Shown here: positions 5,683-10,469 of the stretch, piece after piece | How the letters are laid out: the number at the start of each line of letters is the position of its first letter | Position numbering within the stretch: the stretch's first letter is position 1 | Assembly: GCA_014859215.1 (NCBI GenBank) | Contig: JACUUS010000073.1 | Location: forward strand, 1-10,469 | Length of the DNA: 10,469 bases | Direction: 5' to 3' | Origin: Dehalococcoidia bacterium | GTDB taxonomy: Bacteria > Chloroflexota > Dehalococcoidia > SZUA-161 | Translations under genes and position numbers: made by a program | The notes under the pieces: generated by a model | What the model saw: only the letters and a program-made list of their open reading frames with translations | What the model was told of the DNA's origin: nothing | Databases searched by the model: none

Positions 5683-6438
5683 CTAGTGTTCCTTCAAGAC
5701 GCGATGCGGGACGTGGCCGTGTGCAATGAGCTGGACCGGGCACTGGTATGTAGCTTCAAGGACCTCCGGCGCAATTTCTTTCGACCCGTGATGGTATAGT
5801 CTGCGGTTCAGGCAGGCTATCTGGTCCACGTGGATGGAGATCGCGCCTATATCGTGTGATACGATGATGATCGACATTCGCTGCTTCAGCTTCACGAGGA
5901 GCTCATAAAGGTCTGTCTGCATGGCCGGGTCAATGCTGGAGGTGGGCTCATCGAGAAGGAGCACGGCAGGCTGCGAAACCAGCGCTCTGGCCACGAAGAC
6001 TCTCTGCAGTTCCCCGCCGGATAGCTCGCCAATCCGTCTGGGCCCGAACTCTCTCATGCCTACAGTCTGGAGGGCCTGATCCGCCTCCTCGAGATCTACT
6101 CTGCTGTATCTCCTGAAGAGCCCGGCTTTCCCGGTCCGGCCCATCAGGACCACTTCGCGGACGTTTATGGGGAACTCTCGGTCCGAGGTGTTGAACTGGG
6201 GTACGTACCCGATCCTGCTCCTGCTCTCGCCGGCTGGCCGGCCCAGGACGGAGACCCTGCCGTGAGAAGGCTGAATCAAGCCGAGGATTGCTTTGAGGAG
6301 CGTGGTTTTGCCCCCTCCATTAGGCCCGATTATCCCGAGGAACTCGTTCGGCCTCACGCTCAGGTTTATCCCCTCCAGTACGGCCATGCCGTTGTAGGCA
6401 ACCCACAGGTCCTCGACTTCAATAATCTCTTCCACCAT
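5683..6438 (-). CDS. znuC: zinc/manganese ABC transporter ATP-binding protein
   Basis: This 251-residue ABC ATPase powers metal import through ZnuB. All nucleotide-binding motifs are present: Walker A GPNGGGKT (38-45), Q-loop Q81, signature LSGGELQ (139-145), Walker B VLLLDEP (159-165) and the H-loop H195 in VSHD. The C-terminal stretch YQCPVQLIAHGHVPHRVL (231-248) is typical of the zinc/manganese importer ATPases and is His-rich. The ATG at 6438 is four bases after the znuA stop; no strong ribosome binding site is visible, so translation is probably coupled to znuA. The znuB start follows two bases after its stop. Confidence 0.94.
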   Translation of the reverse strand: MVEEIIEVEDLWVAYNGMAVLEGINLSVRPNEFLGIIGPNGGGKTTLLKAILGLIQPSHGRVSVLGRPAGESRSRIGYVPQFNTSDREFPINVREVVLMGRTGKAGLFRRYSRVDLEEADQALQTVGMREFGPRRIGELSGGELQRVFVARALVSQPAVLLLDEPTSSIDPAMQTDLYELLVKLKQRMSIIIVSHDIGAISIHVDQIACLNRRLYHHGSKEIAPEVLEATYQCPVQLIAHGHVPHRVLKEH

Positions 6439-6442
6439 TTTG

Positions 6443-7351
6443 TTAGCTTGCCTTTATCAGTTCGCGCGCAAACACGCGCATATTCTCAACGTAGTGTCTT
6501 GCCAGGGGATCGAACTCGACAATCCCAGCCCCGATCTCCCTGGCGATTACGCTCACCCTCTCCAGTCCCGACTGGGGAGGGCTGAAAATAACCTTCACTC
6601 CCATTGATCTGGCAGTCTGTACGATTTCCTGAATCCACAACGGGGACAGGTCCTTGCCTTCTACCTCGATAGCCATGAAGTTGAGGCCGTACTCCTCAGC
6701 GAAATACCCGGCAAAGTCGTGATAGCTCAAGAATAGCGAGCCCTGTGAATTCGCAAGTTCAGCCCTGATTTCCTCGTCCAGCTCTCGCAGTTCCTGCAGA
6801 TATGCATCGCGATTTTCTTCGTAATAACCCCTGCCTTCCGGGTCCAGATGGACAAGCCCCTCGAAAATATTCTGCACCATTATTCTCGCATTTACGGGCG
6901 AGAGCCAGATATGAGGATCAGTCGCATGCTCTTCCTCTTGTTCATTGTTCTGAGGTTCGTGAGCATGATCATGGTCTGCCGGCAGGAGAGTGATACCCCT
7001 GGAGCAGTCGACCACGATCATATCGCGGTTCTGCGCAAGTATCTGGTCCAGGTAGAACAGCTCGAACTCTATCCCGGATCCAACCTTGACGTACATGCTG
7101 CTTCTGGCCAGCTTCATCATCTGGACCGGGCTCGGCTCGTAGTAGTGCGGGTCCGCTCCGTAGGGCACCATGACTGTTACATCAACCCTGTCACCTCCTA
7201 CCTTCTCCAAGAATTCGGCCTGCGGCAGGATGCTTACAATGACTCCTAACCTGTCGTCATCGGCGACGCCTTTCGAACATGATGCCGCAGACAGGGCAAG
7301 CAGGGTCAATACCAGGACCACGGAGATCATCAATCTCGAAGGATATATCAT
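6443..7351 (-). CDS. znuA: zinc-binding ABC transporter lipoprotein
   Basis: This cluster A-I (ZnuA/TroA-like) substrate-binding protein of 302 residues captures metal outside the membrane. The N-terminus is a lipoprotein signal: a hydrophobic stretch (9-21) ending in AASC with the lipidated Cys at 25. The lipobox has Ala rather than Leu at -3, which is allowed but not typical. Metal ligands expected in the family are visible as H69 (ADPH), H147 (DPHIW), H211 (YHDF) and D281 (FDPL). A short His/acid-rich loop with DHDHAH lies at 127-143, a feature of zinc rather than manganese binders. AGGGGG lies five bases before the ATG. The ATG overlaps the zur stop by four bases (ATGA). Anchoring requires Lgt, encoded by the convergent gene beyond znuB. 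Confidence 0.94.
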   Translation of the reverse strand: MIYPSRLMISVVLVLTLLALSAASCSKGVADDDRLGVIVSILPQAEFLEKVGGDRVDVTVMVPYGADPHYYEPSPVQMMKLARSSMYVKVGSGIEFELFYLDQILAQNRDMIVVDCSRGITLLPADHDHAHEPQNNEQEEEHATDPHIWLSPVNARIMVQNIFEGLVHLDPEGRGYYEENRDAYLQELRELDEEIRAELANSQGSLFLSYHDFAGYFAEEYGLNFMAIEVEGKDLSPLWIQEIVQTARSMGVKVIFSPPQSGLERVSVIAREIGAGIVEFDPLARHYVENMRVFARELIKAS

Positions 7352-7809
7352 GGATCCCCCTGCTTCGCGGACCGTTCGCTGCTGGTGCGGCAGGTCTGAC
7401 AGCGGCCGGCGAATTCAAGAAGATGGTCTTCTATTTCGAATCCGGTCTCCCTGGCCAGCCGTTCGGCGAGTTCGCTCAGGTCACATTTCGTGAAGTCCGC
7501 TACTACGCCGCAGCCCGTGCATATAAGGTGGTGATGGTGACCGGCTGGTCTTCTTAGTGAATAGCTGCGACAGGCCCCGCTTGAGTGAAGCTCGCAGATC
7601 AGGCCGAGCCGCGCAAGAAGCTCGAGTGTGCGATACACGGTGACCAGGCCGATGCCGGGTGATTCATGGCGGACCTTTTCATAGATGTCAGCGGGCGTCA
7701 GGTGATCCCGGCTCAGGCAAATCGTGGCCAGGACAGCACGTCGCTGCGGCGTCAGTTTGTATCCCTCCTGCCGGAGGATAGCCGCGATTTTCTTTTCCGT
7801 GAGTCTCAT
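7348..7809 (-). CDS. zur: Fur-family zinc uptake regulator
   Basis: This 153-residue Fur-family repressor leads the zinc uptake operon. The winged-helix part contains EGYKLTPQRRAVLATI (15-30) and the recognition-helix region VTVYRTLELLARLG. The C-terminal part has four consecutive histidines (91-94), C97/C100 and C137/C140 for structural zinc, and a hydrophilic tail. Calling it Zur rests mainly on its place at the head of znuACB and on the palindrome at its own promoter. When loaded with zinc it would repress the whole operon including itself. Its stop overlaps the znuA start by four bases. A manganese (Mur) or iron (Fur) specificity cannot be excluded by sequence alone. Confidence 0.8.
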   Translation of the reverse strand: MRLTEKKIAAILRQEGYKLTPQRRAVLATICLSRDHLTPADIYEKVRHESPGIGLVTVYRTLELLARLGLICELHSSGACRSYSLRRPAGHHHHLICTGCGVVADFTKCDLSELAERLARETGFEIEDHLLEFAGRCQTCRTSSERSAKQGDP

Positions 7810-7820
7810 AGGCCGCTTTC

Positions 7821-7843
7821 TAAATGAAAAGGATTATCATTTA
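7821..7843. promoter_or_regulatory. zur box: Fur/Zur-type operator at the zur-znuACB promoter
   Basis: A 23-bp palindrome has perfect 7-base arms, TAAATGA (7821-7827) and TCATTTA (7837-7843), and partial symmetry inside, centred on 7832. The half GATTATCATTTA resembles Fur/Zur half-sites. It covers the predicted start site and overlaps four bases of the -10 box, so bound repressor would block RNA polymerase. Confidence 0.7.
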
Positions 7844-7868
7844 TAGCATAGACGGGGATTTCTGTCAA
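7840..7868 (-). promoter_or_regulatory. strong promoter of the zur-znuACB operon
   Basis: On the minus strand a perfect TTGACA (7868-7863) is 17 bp from TATAAA (7845-7840). Transcription would start near 7833, in the middle of the palindromic operator, with a leader of about 24 bases to the zur ATG at 7809. This is the best promoter match in the window. Confidence 0.75.
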
Positions 7869-7954
7869 TGCGGGAAAGCCAAACGGCTATCGCGCAACTG
7901 CGTCAGAGTGTGAGAAACCCGGCATTTGCCTGGGTGGGGTGGGGAAGTCCAGGG

Positions 7955-8602
7955 CTACCTGCTGCCCAGTTCGCGGGTGAAGTCCTGCAGTTTCTGCTCC
8001 AGGTGCTTCTGCCGCAAGGATATAGTGAGATCGCCCCTGGTTCTCTCAAGCACCCCCCGGACCATGTCTGTGGTGCGCTTCAGACCGCCGGTCAGAGCGT
8101 CGTGGTAATCGATCGTCACAAGCAGGCTGTAGATATCATCCATCGCCCCCAGGATTTCCTCGCAGCGGGCCATATGCCCCTCCCTGAGGGTGTCCAGGAG
8201 GTGACGTCTCAACTCACCAGCGGCTTCACCCAGGCCGTTTAGATAAGCGGCATAGCTGACGCCGATATCATCAGGTTCTGGCACTCTGTCTCCTGAAACC
8301 AGTGCCAGGGTAATACATGCCTCAGCGAACTCCTTCTGGCCGTTATGGACAAATCCGCCGTGCAGCAGCTCAGGATGGTCTGCCAGCGTCCGGTTCATTT
8401 CATCGATATTGCCCCGGCAGGAGGCTATCAGGTCTCCGGCCAAATCGAATTCCCCCCTGTGTACTGCCCGGATGGCGTTCGCGCTGAATCGGATAGACTC
8501 GCGTGATAATCTGAGCCCGAGCTCTCGTGCTGAATCTTGCGCTGAGAAATATGAACGTGCTTTCTCTCCTACCTGGTCCAGTATATGCGTAGGTCTTGAC
8601 AT
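7955..8602 (-). CDS. translin/Trax-family protein, possible ribonuclease
   Basis: This 215-residue, all-helical protein fits the translin family (COG2178-like), often mislabelled as 'haloacid dehalogenase' in archaea and some bacteria. Family landmarks are LSRESIRFSANAIRAVHRGE (32-51), HPELLHGGFVHNGQKEFAEA (76-95), YLNGLGEAAGELRR (120-133), MDDIYSLLVTIDY (154-166) and the C-terminal VRGVLERTRGDL (181-192). Eukaryotic Trax uses acidic residues in an E-x-x-E pair and a later Asp. Here E91, E94 and D156 fall at matching places and spacing, so nuclease activity is plausible but inferred. I chose the ATG at 8602: GAGGTG (8616-8611) sits eight bases before it, but only two before the alternative ATG at 8608. 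That alternative overlaps the thiE stop. It is the last gene of the operon. Confidence 0.82.
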   Translation of the reverse strand: MSRPTHILDQVGEKARSYFSAQDSARELGLRLSRESIRFSANAIRAVHRGEFDLAGDLIASCRGNIDEMNRTLADHPELLHGGFVHNGQKEFAEACITLALVSGDRVPEPDDIGVSYAAYLNGLGEAAGELRRHLLDTLREGHMARCEEILGAMDDIYSLLVTIDYHDALTGGLKRTTDMVRGVLERTRGDLTISLRQKHLEQKLQDFTRELGSR

Positions 8603-8604
8603 TC

Positions 8605-9642
8605 TCATCTCACCTCAAATTTTGCCTGAATCCGCCGGCTTGCCCCCTCGATGTCGTCACTCGCCAACACGGCGCTTATTACGGCAGAAGCGTCGGCTCC
8701 AGCCCGGATTACCTCCGGCACGTTGTCCTCATTTATACCTCCGATGGCGACCAGGGGGACGGATACTCTTTCTTTCACCTTTCGCAACGTATCCAGGCCT
8801 GTAATCCTGGTTCCGGCTTTGGAAGGGCTGGGGTAGATCGAGCCGACTGCGATGTAATCAGCGCCCGCCTTTTCAGCATCCATCGCTTCCTCCAGGGTGG
8901 AGGTCGAATAGCCCAGAAGCCTATCGGCGGGAAGCAGGTCCCGCGCCGCTGGCAAAGGCAGGTCTTCCCGGCCGATATGCAGGCCGTGTGCCTCCGAAGC
9001 GAGGGCAATATCCAGGTTGTCATTGACAATGAACAGGGCGCCTGATTCTTCACAAACCTGCCTCAGCACGACTGCTGCCTGCAATTGCTCGCGCACGGAA
9101 CGTTTCTTGTCTCTTAACTGGACTACCCGCGCTCCTCCGCGGATTGCCTGCCTTGCCGCCTCGATTTCATCCCGTCCGCGCAGGGCCTCAAGATCGAGGA
9201 CAAGATAGAGTCCTGAAATTCTCTCCACGCGCTGGCGTCGGGTCAGCTTCAGGATAATGATCTGCTCCAGCTCGTATATCCTGAAGCGGGCACGTTTGAT
9301 TCCCTCCCAGTCCAGGCCCGGTATGCCGTTGTCAACCTTCGAAATTTCTTCCAGCACGCGCAGGGACTCCTCCACGCGCCGGGCATTCGCGCTAACGAGG
9401 CTCTTCACATCGGGACGGCGTCCCTCCTCGGGAATATTCAGGAACGCCCCGACGTCTATGCCTGCCCTGCGCGAAGCCAGGAGCCTGTCCTGGAACTGCC
9501 GGTCCTTGGGGAGCAGGTTATGACGCATGGACTTGAGCTCGCGGCTTAGATCAGGGTCGTCCAGGATGAAGCGGCTTATTTCCTCAAGAAGGCGCAACCC
9601 CTCGCCGATGCGGTTGAGGTTGGCATCAAGTATACGGAGCAT
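8605..9642 (-). CDS. thiE: ThiD2-ThiE fusion: HMP-phosphate kinase and thiamin phosphate synthase
   Basis: This 345-residue two-domain enzyme makes thiamin phosphate. Residues 1-135 match the ThiD2 domain, an alternative hydroxymethylpyrimidine phosphate kinase: ILDANLNRIGEGLRLLEEIS (4-23), then MRHNL, and ANARRVEESLRVLEEISK (85-102). Residues 144-345 are a ThiE TIM barrel joining HMP-PP and thiazole phosphate. It has VVQLRDK (173-179, with Q175, R177 and K179), VNDN (206-209), HGLHIGREDLP (219-229), GYSTST (244-249), GSIYPSPSKAG (267-277) and AIGGINEDN (299-307). ThiD2-ThiE fusions are established in several anaerobe lineages. The ATG is six bases after the upstream stop, with no strong ribosome binding site. 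Its stop is two bases from the preferred start of the translin gene. No TPP riboswitch is visible. Confidence 0.93.
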   Translation of the reverse strand: MLRILDANLNRIGEGLRLLEEISRFILDDPDLSRELKSMRHNLLPKDRQFQDRLLASRRAGIDVGAFLNIPEEGRRPDVKSLVSANARRVEESLRVLEEISKVDNGIPGLDWEGIKRARFRIYELEQIIILKLTRRQRVERISGLYLVLDLEALRGRDEIEAARQAIRGGARVVQLRDKKRSVREQLQAAVVLRQVCEESGALFIVNDNLDIALASEAHGLHIGREDLPLPAARDLLPADRLLGYSTSTLEEAMDAEKAGADYIAVGSIYPSPSKAGTRITGLDTLRKVKERVSVPLVAIGGINEDNVPEVIRAGADASAVISAVLASDDIEGASRRIQAKFEVR

Positions 9643-9648
9643 CGTGGT

Positions 9649-10020
9649 CTAGAGCTGGTCCTTGAGAGTCTTGGGGAGTTCGCCCTCCCTGGCGGCGGCG
9701 ATGGTCTCCTTAACGCCCGAGAAGGTGTCCCTGTATTCTTCGCTGTCCCAGTCAATGCCCAGTTCCTTGAGCCTCTTCTCCGTGGACCTTCCAATGTTCC
9801 GCGGGTCTTTATAGTACGAGGGGTCCCTGGGAAACATTGACGCTTCACCGGTTTCCTCGTGAATCGTCTTCACGGACTTGTGATAGGCAAACCTGGAGAT
9901 GCAGCGTTCGAGCTTGCTGCCACCGCAAGAGGGACAGACAGGGTTAAGAGGGTCTCCCACCTTTCTAATAAAGAAGCTGGCTCTCTGACCGCATTCGCAA
10001 TAGAACTCGTAAATGGGCAT
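9649..10020 (-). CDS. FmdB-type zinc-ribbon protein with shortened knuckle
   Basis: This 123-residue protein begins with the FmdB/CxxC regulatory-protein N-terminus MPIYEFYC. The second knuckle is the normal CPSC (C29 and C32), but the first reads CEC (C8 and C10), one residue shorter than the usual CxxC. Residues 45-123 form a charged, probably helical tail with DPSYYKDPRNIG (66-77) and no known domain. The family's function is poorly defined; despite the name, a link to formamidase regulation is not general. Its ATG shares one base with the stop of the upstream paralogue (TGATG), so the two are translationally coupled. Zinc binding is likely, a regulatory role is only inferred. Confidence 0.85.
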   Translation of the reverse strand: MPIYEFYCECGQRASFFIRKVGDPLNPVCPSCGGSKLERCISRFAYHKSVKTIHEETGEASMFPRDPSYYKDPRNIGRSTEKRLKELGIDWDSEEYRDTFSGVKETIAAAREGELPKTLKDQL

Positions 10021-10406
10021 CAGTCTGTTCCGTTATCTCCCATAAGTTCTGGAGGTTTCATCGCTTCCATGACCTCCGAAACGTCCTCACCCGCATCCAG
10101 GCGGTTAAGGAGTTCCTCGCTTTCCGGAGTCATATCATCTCCGGCCGCCCGGCTCATCTTCCGGCTCCATTCAGCGAGGGCGCGGGGATCATTGCGCATC
10201 AGGCCGCGTGTGAGTTTTCCATCGGAGAGAATATCGTCGTAGACACCCTTGTCCGATTTGGACTTCTGGACGGAAAAACGAGAGAATATACGGGATGTCT
10301 CGCTCCCACACGCTGTGCATACAGGGTTGGCAGGCGGGGCAAAACGCTGCACGAAGATTTCAAGTCTTCGCCGGCATTTGCTGCACCTGAACTCGTAAAT
10401 TGGCAT
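10020..10406 (-). CDS. FmdB-type zinc-ribbon protein
   Basis: This 128-residue protein is a paralogue of the next gene and opens the operon. MPIYEFRC begins the zinc ribbon, with complete knuckles C8/C11 (CSKC) and C30/C33 (CTAC). The tail (50-128) is polar and acidic, with GLMRNDPRALAEWSRKMS and a terminal MKPPELMGDNGTD, and lacks membrane segments. I chose the ATG at 10406, which gives the conserved MPIYEF N-terminus. A GTG at 10442 would add 12 residues and would overlap the promoter. GGGAGG lies 12 bases upstream, a long spacing for a ribosome binding site. The stop overlaps the next start by one base. Confidence 0.87.
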   Translation of the reverse strand: MPIYEFRCSKCRRRLEIFVQRFAPPANPVCTACGSETSRIFSRFSVQKSKSDKGVYDDILSDGKLTRGLMRNDPRALAEWSRKMSRAAGDDMTPESEELLNRLDAGEDVSEVMEAMKPPELMGDNGTD

Positions 10407-10432
10407 TGTACCGGAGTGCCTCCCGGCTTCGG

Positions 10433-10462
10433 ATTCTACCACAAACGGCTTCAGTTAGTAAA
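10433..10462 (-). promoter_or_regulatory. candidate promoter of the fmdB-fmdB-thiD2E-translin operon
   Basis: On the minus strand TTTACT (10462-10457) and TAGAAT (10438-10433) are 18 bp apart. The start site would be near 10426, about 20 bases before the ATG. The window ends just upstream, so a gene further upstream in the same operon cannot be excluded. Confidence 0.4.
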
Positions 10463-10469
10463 GTGCCGG

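Noticed and set aside
5681..5743. Longer ZnuB beginning at 5743
   Set aside because: The extension lies inside znuC, adds a Pro/Arg-rich non-membrane stretch, and the ATG at 5680 has AAGGA at a good distance.
7869..7954. Rho-independent terminator for the translin operon
   Set aside because: Only 4-bp stems such as AGCC-GTTT-GGCT are present, with a weak T run. I see no convincing terminator here; transcription may run into zur.
10407..10442. GTG start at 10442 for the first FmdB protein
   Set aside because: FmdB proteins begin MPIYEF, which corresponds to the ATG at 10406. The extension would also overlap the -10 box.
10407..10469. TPP riboswitch before the thiD2E operon
   Set aside because: The visible leader is about 20 bases and no CTGAGA-type THI motif is seen. 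A riboswitch could only lie outside the window if the real promoter is further upstream.

Overview
This window is a compact bacterial chromosome segment of moderately high GC by eye (not computed). Genes are tightly packed, with several start/stop overlaps, and promoters fit a sigma-A/sigma-70 type consensus. The gene set suggests a free-living, probably anaerobic, Gram-positive-type lineage: deep-branching Firmicutes or Actinobacteriota. It includes a ThiD2-ThiE fusion, FmdB zinc ribbons, a translin-family protein, a NarL-type two-component system and a Cys-containing Lgt. The taxonomic call is inference. I see no mobile element, CRISPR array, tRNA or intact rRNA gene.

Layout. (1) 1-149 has no gene, but parts resemble the 3' end of a 23S rRNA in a decayed form. 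(2) 150-814 (minus) is a two-gene unit: a two-CBS-domain protein followed by a stand-alone AsnC/Lrp ligand-binding (RAM) domain, overlapping by 22 bases. (3) 815-1115 is a divergent regulatory region with a large inverted repeat abutting a good promoter. (4) 1116-3346 (plus) is a NarL/LuxR response regulator, then a membrane PAS histidine kinase with a TTG start. (5) 3362-3793 (minus) is a Fur-family repressor, divergent from lgt (3961-4779, plus); both promoters and a long inverted repeat lie between them. (6) 4781-7809 (minus) is a zinc uptake operon, zur-znuA-znuC-znuB, with a TTGACA-17-TATAAA promoter whose -10 overlaps a 23-bp Fur/Zur-type palindrome. (7) 7955-10406 (minus) is a four-gene unit: two FmdB-type zinc-ribbon proteins, a ThiD2-ThiE fusion and a translin/Trax-family protein. 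Genes overlap or are separated by a few bases, and there is a candidate promoter at the window edge.

How the parts work together. The zinc operon is a self-contained homeostasis unit: zinc-bound Zur would shut off its own gene and the ZnuACB importer. ZnuA has a lipoprotein signal, so it needs the diacylglyceryl transferase encoded by the adjacent convergent gene lgt. The two-component pair probably senses a membrane or cytosolic cue and regulates promoters through the response regulator's helix-turn-helix. The last operon joins thiamin phosphate synthesis to a possible nuclease and two small zinc-ribbon proteins; no known pathway explains that grouping. The most interesting items are the bacterial translin/Trax-like protein with its candidate acidic catalytic residues, the Zur-controlled promoter, the inverted repeats at the two divergent promoter regions, and the 23S-like remnant at the left edge.
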